Source: Aminirod propionatiphilus (GTDB lineage Bacteria > Synergistota > Synergistia > Synergistales > Aminithiophilaceae). Taken from it: a stretch of 64,000 nt of DNA. The position numbers and the translations under genes were made by a program. The stretch covers positions 3,132,754 to 3,196,753 of the forward strand of contig CP074691.1 in the NCBI GenBank assembly GCA_018398915.1, read 5' to 3'. A model generated the notes under the pieces. It was not told the origin of the DNA, ran no database searches, and saw only the letters and a program-made list of their open reading frames with translations. Shown here one piece after another: positions 1 through 7,559 of this stretch; position 1 is the first letter of the stretch, and each line of letters opens with the position of its first letter.

Positions 1-2
1 CC

Positions 3-260
3 ACGGCCAAGCCGCCTCAGGAGGTCGCCGGCGAATGGCAGAAGGTCCTCTCCCTTCACGATGACCTTCACCGCCTGGGCCACGACGTGCAGCACCTCAT
101 GGCCGAGGGAAAGGCGGCCGAGGCCCGCTCCGCCTATGACCGCGCCGCCGAGACGAGCCGCAGGCTGACGGCCCTCCTTGAAGAGCTGGCCCGGCGCTGC
201 GACGGGCGACAGGGGGCAAAGGCGACTCCTGGCCTCATGGCCCTGCCCGGGCGCCCCTGA
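3..260 (+). CDS. C-terminal end of a CZB-like (chemoreceptor zinc-binding) domain protein, partial
   Basis: Only the last 85 codons are in the window; the frame is open from the first bases and ends in TGA at 258-260. The visible part is helical and has the spacing of a CZB-domain C-terminus: a Trp-containing helix, a His-Asp-Asp-Leu-His pair, then G-K-A-x-E-A-R and a closing L-T-A-L-L-E-E-L helix. CZB domains bind zinc through a His3-Cys core and sit on chemoreceptors or diguanylate cyclases. The N-terminal output domain lies outside the window, so the protein type is unknown. A strong hairpin follows 10 bp after the stop. Confidence 0.5.
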   Translation, partial: TAKPPQEVAGEWQKVLSLHDDLHRLGHDVQHLMAEGKAAEARSAYDRAAETSRRLTALLEELARRCDGRQGAKATPGLMALPGRP

Positions 261-270
261 CAGACCCCGA

Positions 271-297
271 CGCCCCGGGCCCTTTGGGCCCGGGGCG
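271..297 (+). terminator. Intrinsic-terminator-like hairpin after the partial gene
   Basis: A perfect 12-bp GC-only inverted repeat (271-282 with 286-297) with a TTT loop starts 10 bp after the stop codon. The downstream U-run is weak (ctttt a few bases later), as at many gene ends in this window. Confidence 0.7.
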
Positions 298-489
298 TCC
301 CGAGGCTTTTCTCCGTGGCGGGGCTGGACGACGGGGGACACTTCCTTCGGGGACCCCGGTCGTCCAGCCCCCCGTCGCACCTTCGTCGCGTGTCTCGCCT
401 GTCCCGGAGACGGCATCGGCCCCTGCGCCGACGACGGGGAGTCCTCCCCGATCGGCCGGGACCGCGTCGAGGACGGAGGAAGCCCCTGA

Positions 490-498
490 TGCTACAAT
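490..498 (+). promoter_or_regulatory. Candidate extended -10 promoter for the YqjD-like operon
   Basis: TGCTACAAT has the TGn extension plus a -10-like hexamer (TACAAT at 493-498), about 90 bp before the first small gene. No good -35 box is visible 17 bp upstream, which is common for extended -10 promoters. The preceding terminator at 271-297 means the operon needs its own promoter in this interval. Confidence 0.4.
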
Positions 499-589
499 GG
501 TCGACAGGAAGGGTCTTTTACGGGGCGTCGTCACGATGCCCGCAGCGAAGGAAGACCTCGAAAGGATCACCCGCGAAGGAGGGATGGCC

Positions 590-868
590 ATGACCGAGAA
601 CGCCCACGACGACCGGGAACTTCTGGCCCGCCTGGAGACACTGGCGGAGGAGGTGGCCGAGCTGCGTCACCGGATTGATCGGACGCCGCAGCTCGGCCTC
701 GAGACGGAACGGATCGCCCGTCTTCTTGAGGAGATGGGGGGAAGGGTGAGCGACCTCTGGGACAGGGGCGTCGAGGAAGTGACGTCGGGACGCAGGGCCC
801 CTCTGACCGCGGCGACCCTGGCCTTCGGAGCGGGCCTCCTTCTGGGAGCCTTGACGCGCCGGAAATAA
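590..868 (+). CDS. YqjD/ElaB-like (DUF883-type) tail-anchored membrane protein
   Basis: A 92-residue protein with a charged, coiled-coil-prone N-terminus (E/L/R-rich, residues 5-55) and one C-terminal transmembrane helix ending in an Arg-Arg-Lys tail. This is the layout of the YqjD/ElaB family, inner-membrane proteins that in E. coli bind ribosomes in stationary phase. The start at 590 is chosen because GAAGGAGG (575-582) lies 7 nt upstream; ATGs at 536 and 584 are less well placed. The following genes resemble YqjE and YqjK, so the E. coli yqjD-yqjE-yqjK order is recreated. Sequence similarity is weak and the assignment rests on architecture and context. Confidence 0.65.
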   Translation: MTENAHDDRELLARLETLAEEVAELRHRIDRTPQLGLETERIARLLEEMGGRVSDLWDRGVEEVTSGRRAPLTAATLAFGAGLLLGALTRRK

Positions 869-869
869 C

Positions 870-1148
870 ATGGAGGCCCTCTCCCGATTCCTCCTGGCCC
901 TCTGCGACCTCGTCGAGGCCGAGGGACGCCTTCTTCGCCAGAGGGGCGTCGAGGCCGTCCAGGCCGTCGCCACCCTGCTACTGGCTTTTCTCTGTCTCGC
1001 CCTGGGTCTGGTCCTCCTGGGGAGAGGGCTCTATCTTTTTCTGGCGCGACTCTGGGGCCCGCCGACGGCCTCGGCCCTCATGGGATCGCTCTTTCTCGCC
1101 CTGGGAGGGGGCCTCTGGTGGACGGCCGGCCGCAAAGCCCGCAGCTAG
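870..1148 (+). CDS. YqjE-like small membrane protein (phage holin III superfamily type)
   Basis: A 92-residue protein with an amphipathic N-terminal segment and two hydrophobic helices (about residues 32-52 and 65-85), ending in a basic tail. YqjE-family proteins have the same two-helix layout and follow yqjD. It starts one base after the previous stop, so translation is probably coupled. The molecular function of the family is not established; roles in envelope stress have been suggested. Confidence 0.6.
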   Translation: MEALSRFLLALCDLVEAEGRLLRQRGVEAVQAVATLLLAFLCLALGLVLLGRGLYLFLARLWGPPTASALMGSLFLALGGGLWWTAGRKARS

Positions 1149-1426
1149 CCGTCGAGGAGGCCCGGAACCGTCTCCTTCAGGCGGCGCACGGCGCCGATCC
1201 CCTCGCCGGGCTCCGACGCCATCGGTGGGCCACGCTGGCAGGAGCGGCGGCGGCGGGGTTTCTTCTGGGGCGAAGGGGTCTGCGTCTTTTGCCCTTTTTG
1301 CTTCGGGGAGCGGAGGCCTTTCTGTCCCTGACGGCAGGACACCTTCCGATCCCTCGGGGACAGGCGGCCCAAGGGGCACCAAGCCGCTCCGGCGCCGCTT
1401 CGCCTTTGGCGTCGAAACGCCCCTGA
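1118..1426 (+). CDS. YqjK-like small hydrophobic protein, third gene of the cluster
   Basis: A frame of up to 102 codons overlaps the previous gene by 31 bp if the GTG at 1118 is used; a later start is possible. The product has an Arg-rich helix, then a Gly/Ala-rich hydrophobic segment (A-G-A-A-A-A-G-F-L-L-G-R-R-G) like the glycine-zipper tail of YqjD/YqjK proteins, and a second hydrophobic stretch. The Pro/Ser/Ala-rich C-terminus looks unstructured. The case for a real gene is position plus the glycine-zipper helix; the exact ends are uncertain. Confidence 0.45.
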   Translation: MDGRPQSPQLAVEEARNRLLQAAHGADPLAGLRRHRWATLAGAAAAGFLLGRRGLRLLPFLLRGAEAFLSLTAGHLPIPRGQAAQGAPSRSGAASPLASKRP

Positions 1427-1724
1427 GAGCAAGGACTCCGACGAGACCGGTGCCGAAAGCCGGAGGAACCTCGGGTGGAGAGACAACGGGAACGAGGGCG
1501 AATCCTCCCTCGGGAGATCCGTCAGGCCATCCGGGTGACGAGGACTTCGGCGGGTTTGCGCTCGCGCCGCCGACGGCATCGGACCGGCGGCGGCGCGGCC
1601 GGGAGGGGAGCGCTCCCAGGAGAAGCGGCCCGACGAGGAGGAGCTGGCCCCTCCGGGCAGGGAACTCTCCGGGGCCCCTCAAGATGCCGCGACGGCGGGT
1701 CGCGGCGAATCCGCACCACGGGGC
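1427..1724 (+). other. Non-coding or unassigned stretch of about 300 bp
   Basis: Frames that run through here on both strands give Arg/Pro/Gly-rich translations without domains or good ribosome sites and look like GC-rich chance ORFs. No RNA gene or repeat was recognised. The far end runs into the promoter of the trp leader. Confidence 0.5.
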
Positions 1725-1753
1725 TTGCGCGGGAGGACCTCCTGTGGTAGTTT
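1725..1753 (+). promoter_or_regulatory. Candidate sigma70 promoter for the trpB leader transcript
   Basis: TTGCGC (1725-1730) and TAGTTT (1748-1753) are separated by exactly 17 bp. Transcription would start near 1760, giving a leader RNA of about 225 nt that includes the Trp-rich leader peptide and the hairpins before trpB. Confidence 0.5.
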
Positions 1754-1806
1754 TTCCTGGAATGGATCTCTTCCCCCTCCGGGGGGAGGACCGGAGTTGA
1801 GGCGAG

Positions 1807-1863
1807 ATGAGCCCGAAATCCCTGTCCCTTCAGATGAACCGCTTCTGGTGGTGGCCTCTCTAG
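1807..1863 (+). CDS. trpL: trp leader peptide with three consecutive Trp codons
   Basis: An 18-codon frame, MSPKSLSLQMNRFWWWPL, ends in TAG at 1861-1863. Codons 14-16 are three tandem TGG codons. Trp is the rarest residue, so such a run directly upstream of a tryptophan biosynthetic gene is the signature of a ribosome-sensing attenuator. The Trp codons lie just ahead of and inside the first arm of a hairpin (1850-1857 with 1862-1869). A ribosome stalled for charged tRNA-Trp would therefore mask this hairpin and alter downstream folding. Confidence 0.85.
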   Translation: MSPKSLSLQMNRFWWWPL

Positions 1864-1955
1864 GCCACCGCAGCCGTCGTGCGTCCGGGGCTGCGGGGGA
1901 ATTCTTCCCTCACAGCCCCTTTTCCTTTTTCGGAGGGGCCTGACGAGGCCCCTCC
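1846..1955 (+). promoter_or_regulatory. Transcription attenuator controlling trpB
   Basis: Visible pairings in order are: 1850-1857 with 1862-1869 (8 bp, overlapping the Trp codons), 1868-1875 with 1889-1896 (8 bp, mutually exclusive with the first), and the terminator 1932-1955. A further alternative, 1915-1920 with 1934-1939, would open the terminator arm. The first two pairings give the expected switch between a leader hairpin and a competing hairpin. How the competing hairpin reaches the terminator is inferred and should be checked by folding. Confidence 0.7.
1932..1955 (+). terminator. Attenuator terminator hairpin upstream of trpB
   Basis: A perfect 10-bp GC-rich stem (1932-1941 with 1946-1955) has loop GACG and is followed by a T-containing stretch (ttcgtcgttt). 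It lies between the leader peptide and the trpB ribosome site. Confidence 0.7.
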
Positions 1956-1986
1956 TTCGTCGTTTCATGAGGAGGTTTTTCTGAAG

Positions 1987-3171
1987 ATGAGTCGAGATGA
2001 GATGAGACGAGGCTTTTTCGGGGAATATGGCGGCGCCTTCGTGCCCGAGGCCCTTCTGCCCCGCCTGGAGGAGCTCGATCGGGCCTTCGTCGAGGCCACG
2101 GCCGACGGCGAGTTCGAAAGGGAGTATGTGCGCCTCCTCAAGGAGTACGTGGGGCGCCCCTCGGCGCTGACGGAGTGCGCCAACGTGAGCCGTCACTGCG
2201 GCGGCGGCCGCCTCTTCCTCAAGAGAGAGGATCTGAACCACACGGGGGCCCACAAGATCAACAACGCCCTCGGCCAGGCCCTGCTGGCCCGACGGATGGG
2301 GAAGAAGGAGCTCATCGCCGAGACGGGGGCGGGGATGCACGGGACGGCGACGGCGACGGTGGCGGCCCTCTTCGGGATGAAATGCACCGTCTACATGGGC
2401 GCCGTCGACGTGAAGCGTCAGGCTCCCAACGTGGCCCGCATGAAGGCCCTCGGCGCCGAGGTCGTCGAGGTCCACGACGGGCTGGCGACGCTGAAGGAGG
2501 CCGTCGACGCGGCCCTGACGGCCTACGTGGAACAGCCCGAGACCTTCTATCTCCTGGGCTCGGCCGTGGGACCCCATCCTTTCCCGACGATGGTGCGCCG
2601 CTTCCAGAGCGTCATCGGCCGCGAGGCCCGGGAGCAGTTCCTGGCCCGCGAGGGACGCCTTCCCGACTACGCCCTGGCCTGTGTCGGCGGCGGCAGCAAC
2701 GCCATCGGCCTCTTCTCGGCCTTCGTCGACGACGCCTCGGTGAAACTCGTCGGCGTCGAGCCCGCCGGACGGGGCCTTCATACGGGCGACCACGCGGCGA
2801 CTCTCGTGGCGGGCAGGCCTGGCCTGATCCACGGCTTCCGCAGCTACGTCCTGGCCGACGGGGCCGGCGAGCCTCTGCCCGTCTATTCCATCTCGGCCGG
2901 CCTGGACTATCCCGGCGTCGGCCCCGAACACGCCTTCCTCAAGGACTCGGGAAGGGCCTCCTATGTGGCCGTCACCGACGACGAGGCCGTCGAGGCCTTC
3001 AGGACCCTCTGCCGCCTCGAGGGGATCATCCCCGCCCTGGAGAGCGCCCACGCTCTGGCCCAGGCCCTGAAGATGCTCCCCGGCCTGAGAGAGGACGAGA
3101 CGCTCCTCGTCAATCTTTCGGGACGGGGCGACAAGGACCTCGATCAGGTCCTCCCCCTCCTGGGCCTCTGA
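1987..3171 (+). CDS. trpB: Tryptophan synthase beta chain
   Basis: Makes L-tryptophan from indole and L-serine using PLP, normally as alpha2beta2 with TrpA. The 394-residue protein is full length for the TrpB1 type. The PLP lysine is K90 in H-T-G-A-H-K-I-N-N and the catalytic acid is E112 in A-E-T-G-A-G; the phosphate-binding loop G-G-G-S-N-A-I-G and the C-terminal S-G-R-G-D-K-D are present. Numbering runs three ahead of the Salmonella enzyme, and the residue matching its Q114 is Met117 here. Start ATG 1987 follows GAGGAGG at 1969-1975. No trpA or other trp gene is next to it, so it may serve indole salvage or partner a distant TrpA. It ends directly against the convergent gene at 3172. Confidence 0.95.
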   Translation: MSRDEMRRGFFGEYGGAFVPEALLPRLEELDRAFVEATADGEFEREYVRLLKEYVGRPSALTECANVSRHCGGGRLFLKREDLNHTGAHKINNALGQALLARRMGKKELIAETGAGMHGTATATVAALFGMKCTVYMGAVDVKRQAPNVARMKALGAEVVEVHDGLATLKEAVDAALTAYVEQPETFYLLGSAVGPHPFPTMVRRFQSVIGREAREQFLAREGRLPDYALACVGGGSNAIGLFSAFVDDASVKLVGVEPAGRGLHTGDHAATLVAGRPGLIHGFRSYVLADGAGEPLPVYSISAGLDYPGVGPEHAFLKDSGRASYVAVTDDEAVEAFRTLCRLEGIIPALESAHALAQALKMLPGLREDETLLVNLSGRGDKDLDQVLPLLGL

Positions 3172-4053
3172 TCAGCAGGAGAGCACGACGGCGTTCTTCC
3201 CCTGCGCCTTCGCCCTGTAGAGGGCCTCGTCGGCCCGCCCGACGAGGCCCTTCAGCTTCTCCTCTCCGTCGAAGCAGGCCCCGCCGAGGCTTACGGTGAC
3301 GTTCAGCCGCCAGCCTCCGGCGAGGACGGGCGCGGAGGCGACGGCCGACCGGACCCGTTCGAGGATCTCTCCGACTTCCGGGCCGGCCACTCCGGGAAGG
3401 ACGATGAGGAATTCCTCGCCGCCGTAGCGCCCCACCTCGTCGTAGTCGCGCAGGGTCTCCGTCATGCGCCGGGCGACGTCGCAGAGGACGATGTCGCCGA
3501 CGAGGTGGCCGTAGCGGTCGTTGACCTTTTTGAAATCGTCCAGATCGGCCATGGCCACGGCCAGGGGGGTTTTGAGGCGCTGCGACCGCGAGAGCTCCTT
3601 CTCCAGGCGGGTCAGGACGGCGCCGCGGTTGAAGAGCCCCGTCAGGCCGTCGTGATCGGCCTGATGGCGGAGGCGATCCTGCAGCTCCAGGATGCGCCGC
3701 CCCGCCTGGACGCGCATCTTGAGCTCCTGGGCGTCGAAGGGCTTGGTGACATAGTCGTCGGCTCCGGCGTCGAGGCCGGCGACGACACTGGCCCGATCGC
3801 CCTGGACGGTGAGGAGGAGGACGTAGCGGTAGCGTCCCTCGGGACTCTGGCGGAGCCTGCGGCAGATTTCGGGGCCCTCCATCCCGGGCATGAGCCAGTC
3901 GATGACGGCGAGAGGGGGAGCCTCGTCGTCCTGAAGGATCTGCCAGGCCTCGCTGCCGTTCTCGGCCGTGACGACATCGTACCCCCACTGAGCCAGAAGC
4001 GAGGCGACCATGAAACGGGTCGTTCTGTCGTCTTCGGCGACGAGCACTCTCAT
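3172..4053 (-). CDS. Response regulator with GGDEF output (PleD-like diguanylate cyclase)
   Basis: An N-terminal receiver domain (residues 1-120) has the acidic pair E-D-D, the phospho-acceptor Asp in A-V-I-D-W-L-M-P-G (about residue 50) and Lys in T-K-P-F. A linker helix leads to a GGDEF domain (about 140-290) with an intact G-G-E-E-F signature near residue 211. It is predicted to make cyclic di-GMP when phosphorylated. ATG at 4053 overlaps the stop of the kinase gene by 4 bp (ATGA) and follows AGGGGAGGT, so the longer frame to 4089 is rejected. The partner is almost certainly the hybrid kinase upstream. Confidence 0.92.
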   Translation of the reverse strand: MRVLVAEDDRTTRFMVASLLAQWGYDVVTAENGSEAWQILQDDEAPPLAVIDWLMPGMEGPEICRRLRQSPEGRYRYVLLLTVQGDRASVVAGLDAGADDYVTKPFDAQELKMRVQAGRRILELQDRLRHQADHDGLTGLFNRGAVLTRLEKELSRSQRLKTPLAVAMADLDDFKKVNDRYGHLVGDIVLCDVARRMTETLRDYDEVGRYGGEEFLIVLPGVAGPEVGEILERVRSAVASAPVLAGGWRLNVTVSLGGACFDGEEKLKGLVGRADEALYRAKAQGKNAVVLSC

Positions 4054-6191
4054 TCTGTCCAACCTCCCCTGCCCTCTTCCTTCCACCACGTCAGGAAACC
4101 CGCCGCTTCCTTCTCCAGCTGCTCCAGCGCCCTCGCCGCACCGGTCCGGTCACGCCCTCGACAGCGCCTCTCCAGGTCGGTGGCGCGACCGTGAAGGGCC
4201 GAGGCGGCGCTGTTGGCCGCCGCCCCCTTCAGGGCGTGGGCGACGAGGCGCAGTCGCTCCAGATCGCCCCCGGCCAGGGCCGCCCGGGCATCGCCGACAT
4301 AGGCCTCCAGGTCTTCGGCGAAGGTCTCGACGATCTGAAGGCAGAACGTCGCGTCGCCTCCCATGCGATCCCGGAGAAGCTCCATGTCGAGCAGATCGGG
4401 CCTCGGCCTGGGCCGCCTGGCCTCGAGAAGACCGTCGATGACGCGGCGCAGGACGTCGGGAAGGATCGGCTTGGAGAGGTAGCCGTCCATTCCCGCATCG
4501 AGACAGCGCCGACGGTCGCCCTCGAAGGCCCCCGCCGTGAGGGCCACGATGGGGATCGCCGGGTCGGGAAGGGTCGACGAGGCGCGGATGCGGGCCGTCG
4601 CCTCGAAACCGTCCACGTCGGGCATCTGGATGTCCATGAGGACCAGATCGAAGGGCTCCCGGGCCAGGCGCTCCAGGGCGGCCTCGGCCGAGGCGACGGA
4701 GGCGGCCTTCAGGCCCAGCTTCTCGGCCATGGCCTCGGCGACGCGGCGGTTGGTCCGGCTGTCGTCGACGACGAGGAGGCGCGCGCCGGGAAAGCGGGAG
4801 AGGACGATCTTCGTCGGCCCCTCGTCGCGCTCCCCTCCATCGGCGAGGCGGAAGGGAACGTCGAAGTAGAAGAGGGAGCCCTCTCCGAAGACGCTTTCGA
4901 CGGCGATGGTCCCGCCCATGAGGTCGACGAGGCGCTTCGAGATCGCCAGCCCCAGGCCCGTCCCGCCGTAGCGGCGCGTCGTCGAGGCGTCGCCCTGGGA
5001 GAAGTGGAGGAAGAGGCGCTTCTGCTGCTCTTCGGTGATGCCGATCCCCCTGTCGCGGACGGAAAAGCGCAGCGTCACCCCCTCGCCGTCCCGCCTCTCG
5101 ACGGCGACGCAGAGGAGGATCTCCCCCTCGTCGGTGAACTTGACGGCGTTGTCCGTCAGGTTCACCAGGACCTGACGGAGCCGCCCTCGATCGCCCTCGA
5201 CGCAGGAGGGGATGTCGGGGGCCAGGCAGAGACGCAGCGTCAGCCCCTTGCGGGCCGCTCGGGGGGCGAGAGAGGTGCGGATCTCGTCGAGGAGCTCGGC
5301 GACGGAGAGGGGGTGCCTCTCGATCGCGACCTTGGAGGCCTCGAGCCTGGAGAAGTCGAGAACGTCGTTGATGAGGCGCAGGAGAGAGCGTCCCTCGCGG
5401 CGGATCATTTCGACGCGCTCCTTCTCCTCCCCGCCGAGGGCACCGTCGGCCAGGAGTTCGGCCATGCCGAGAATGCCGTTGAGGGGCGTCCGCATCTCGT
5501 GGCTGACGTTGGCGATGAAGAGGTCCTTGGCCCGGTTTTCCTCGGTCTTCTCCGACACCTTCAGCTCCAGCTGGCTTCGATAGGCGGCCCTCTCCCGCTC
5601 CGTGGCCTCGAGATGGTCCACCTTGAGCCTGAGCTCCTCGTTGAGATCGCGCACGAGGCGATAGAGTTCCAGGTTGTGGAGCGTCGAAGCCGTCAGGGCC
5701 AGAGTCGCCGTCAGGAAGGCCCGGCCCAGATCGGGAAGGAGGGCCAGGTCCTCGTCGAGGACGGCGACGAAAAGGCCCAGGTCGCGATCGGGCGTGACGA
5801 GGCCCTGGAGAAGGAGCGATTCCCTCCCCTCGCCGGCCGTGACGGTCAGGGCCTTGCTGCGCCTCAGGGCCCAGGCGACGGTGCCGTCGTCGATGAGGAG
5901 CTCCGTCTCGGCGGCGATGAAGGGCTCCCACTCGGGCGGATCGCAGAGGGCAAGGCGGAAGTCGAGGCCGTCGGGAGCCACGAGCCAGAAGGCCGTCGCC
6001 TTGAAGCGGATCAGGCTCCGGACCTTGGCCGACGTCTCCTCCAGAAGGGCCGAGGCCGTCGTCACCTCGTCGAGGCGCGGCACGAGAAGGGCCTGGTTCA
6101 TGGCCGCCTCGAGAAGCCTGGCGCCCCTCTGTCGCTCCCGGCGAAGGCGGTCGACCTCCTCGGCGAGGGCGTTTCTTTCCTGATCCGTCAT
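4050..6191 (-). CDS. Hybrid sensor histidine kinase (GAF-like, HisKA, HATPase, REC, Hpt)
   Basis: A 713-residue cytoplasmic phosphorelay kinase without transmembrane helices. In order: a GAF-like sensor (about residues 35-180); a coiled coil (185-225); HisKA with S-H-E-M-R-T-P-L-N (His near 231); a HATPase with N-box L-T-D-N-A-V-K-F and G-box G-G-T-G-L-G-L-A; a receiver with Asp in [10 protein letters not shown] (near 518); and an Hpt domain with V-A-H-A-L-K-G-A-A (His near 652). Phosphate probably passes His-Asp-His-Asp to the REC-GGDEF protein next door. ATG at 6191 overlaps the HDOD gene stop by 4 bp. The signal sensed is unknown. Confidence 0.93.
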   Translation of the reverse strand: MTDQERNALAEEVDRLRRERQRGARLLEAAMNQALLVPRLDEVTTASALLEETSAKVRSLIRFKATAFWLVAPDGLDFRLALCDPPEWEPFIAAETELLIDDGTVAWALRRSKALTVTAGEGRESLLLQGLVTPDRDLGLFVAVLDEDLALLPDLGRAFLTATLALTASTLHNLELYRLVRDLNEELRLKVDHLEATERERAAYRSQLELKVSEKTEENRAKDLFIANVSHEMRTPLNGILGMAELLADGALGGEEKERVEMIRREGRSLLRLINDVLDFSRLEASKVAIERHPLSVAELLDEIRTSLAPRAARKGLTLRLCLAPDIPSCVEGDRGRLRQVLVNLTDNAVKFTDEGEILLCVAVERRDGEGVTLRFSVRDRGIGITEEQQKRLFLHFSQGDASTTRRYGGTGLGLAISKRLVDLMGGTIAVESVFGEGSLFYFDVPFRLADGGERDEGPTKIVLSRFPGARLLVVDDSRTNRRVAEAMAEKLGLKAASVASAEAALERLAREPFDLVLMDIQMPDVDGFEATARIRASSTLPDPAIPIVALTAGAFEGDRRRCLDAGMDGYLSKPILPDVLRRVIDGLLEARRPRPRPDLLDMELLRDRMGGDATFCLQIVETFAEDLEAYVGDARAALAGGDLERLRLVAHALKGAAANSAASALHGRATDLERRCRGRDRTGAARALEQLEKEAAGFLTWWKEEGRGGWTE

Positions 6192-7435
6192 GAGTTCTCA
6201 CCGCCGAAAAAGACGTGCATGATTTCCTTGATCTGCCGCTCCCCCTGGATCACGATGCCCGACAGGGCCTCGGCCTCGATCCCCAGGGCCTCCCAGGCCC
6301 CGGCCTTGAGGGAGGGAACGAAAAGAGAGCCGCTGGTGCCGATCTGGAGGGCGAGGGAGAGGATATCGGCGACGTGGACGGGAGCGGCTCCCTCGGGGGC
6401 TCCCTCGTCGACGGGGCTGTGGTGAAAGCCCACCAGCTGAGGGAGGGGATCGGGGATGTGCCACGACGCCAGGAGGACCTGTCCGAGACGGGCATGATCG
6501 AATCCGAGAAGGTCGCGCTCGCCCTCGTGGAGAGGCGCCCCGAGACGCCGCGACAGGGCGAGGGCGCAGGTCATCTCCCGCGGGAGACGGCGGTAGAGGA
6601 CGAGGCGTCCCAGATCGTGGAAAAGGCCGGCCAGGAAGAAACGCTCCTCCTGACGGGCGTCGCGGGAGGCCGCCAGGAGGCGGGCGAAGACGCCGCAGGC
6701 CACGGCATGCTGCCAGAAGGACTTCATGTCGACGTAACGGTCCGGGACCCTGTCGAAGACGTTGAGCGTCGAGACGGCCAGGGCAAGGCTGGAGAGCTCC
6801 GTCGTGCCGATGATGGCGATGGCCCGTGAGATGGAGTCGATGGGCTGGGGGAAGGCGTAGAAGGAGCTGTTGACGAGGCGCAGCAGCCGCGCCGAGAGGC
6901 TGGGGTCCTTGCCGACGACTTCGGCCAGGTGGACGGCCGAGGCGTAGGGCGTCTCGAGGAGTTCGCGGATCTTGAAATAGATGTCGGGAAAGGAGGCGAG
7001 GCGAACCTCTCCGAGGACCAGGCCCTCCGGCGTCAGATCCCGTCTCCGGCAGCGTCTCAGGAGTTCGAGAGGTTCGCTCCCGACGACGACGGGCCGGGGC
7101 TCGAAGCCCTCCTCCATCCGGGCGGCGAGGCGGTCGACGCAGAGGCGGAAGAGTTCGGCCATGGCCCGGTGATCGCGCCGCGACGGGGGGAAAAGAAGGG
7201 AAAGATGGGCCTCGGCCCGTCGCCGCACGGCCTCGGTGGCGCGCCGCTCCTCTTCGATGGCCTCGTCGTCGCTTCCCTCGACGGAAACGGCCAGGATTCC
7301 CAGAATCTTGAACATGCGGATCTGTTTGGCCGTCAGGGCCGATCCGCTGGCAAGCACAAAACGCCCCGCCGAGTCTCGGAGATTCTCGGCGAGGACCATG
7401 CCCTCCTTCAGGTTGGACGTTCCGACGCGCCCCAC
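6188..7435 (-). CDS. HDOD-domain signalling protein
   Basis: The N-terminus (N-L-K-E-G-M-V-L-A-E-N-L and A-S-G-S-A-L-T-A-K-Q-I) is typical of regulatory HDOD/HD-GYP proteins. A central HDOD domain (about residues 130-330) includes L-R-L-V-N-S-S-F-Y and an H-D-L-G-R motif. HDOD proteins are non-catalytic HD relatives that act in signalling and motility or adhesion control. The GTG at 7435 is preferred: the likely promoter (7466-7494) would start transcription near 7459, so a TTG at 7465 would not be transcribed. First gene of the three-gene signalling operon, joined by 4-bp overlaps. Confidence 0.85.
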   Translation of the reverse strand: MGRVGTSNLKEGMVLAENLRDSAGRFVLASGSALTAKQIRMFKILGILAVSVEGSDDEAIEEERRATEAVRRRAEAHLSLLFPPSRRDHRAMAELFRLCVDRLAARMEEGFEPRPVVVGSEPLELLRRCRRRDLTPEGLVLGEVRLASFPDIYFKIRELLETPYASAVHLAEVVGKDPSLSARLLRLVNSSFYAFPQPIDSISRAIAIIGTTELSSLALAVSTLNVFDRVPDRYVDMKSFWQHAVACGVFARLLAASRDARQEERFFLAGLFHDLGRLVLYRRLPREMTCALALSRRLGAPLHEGERDLLGFDHARLGQVLLASWHIPDPLPQLVGFHHSPVDEGAPEGAAPVHVADILSLALQIGTSGSLFVPSLKAGAWEALGIEAEALSGIVIQGERQIKEIMHVFFGGENS

Positions 7436-7465
7436 GACCAAGCCCCCAACGTTTTCCTGAAACAA

Positions 7466-7494
7466 GTCTAAACGATGGCGACGGCCGACACAAC
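7466..7494 (-). promoter_or_regulatory. Candidate promoter of the HDOD-kinase-GGDEF operon
   Basis: On the minus strand, TTGTGT (7489-7494) and TAGACT (7466-7471) are separated by 17 bp. It gives a short leader before the GTG start at 7435. Confidence 0.5.
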
Positions 7495-7507
7495 AGGAAC
7501 GGCGACG

Positions 7508-7550
7508 GCCCCCCGGGGGGAGGCCCGATCCCGGCGGCCTCCCTCGGGGG
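7508..7550 (-). terminator. Terminator-like hairpin after glnS
   Basis: The GC-rich arms 7508-7524 and 7535-7550 pair with one bulge around a 10-nt loop, just after the glnS stop (7560). There is no clear U-run. It separates glnS from the HDOD operon on the same strand. Confidence 0.55.
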
Positions 7551-7559
7551 GTCGGTCCC

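Noticed and set aside
1225-1800. Open frames in the gap before the trp leader
   Set aside because: Translations are Arg/Pro/Gly-rich without hydrophobic or domain patterns, and the starts lack ribosome sites.
1760-1986. T-box riboswitch for tryptophan
   Set aside because: No T-box sequence or specifier loop seen; the three-Trp leader peptide explains the control.
4191-6425. A 744-codon plus-strand frame opposite the hybrid kinase
   Set aside because: The kinase frame has all catalytic motifs; the antisense frame has none and no ribosome site.
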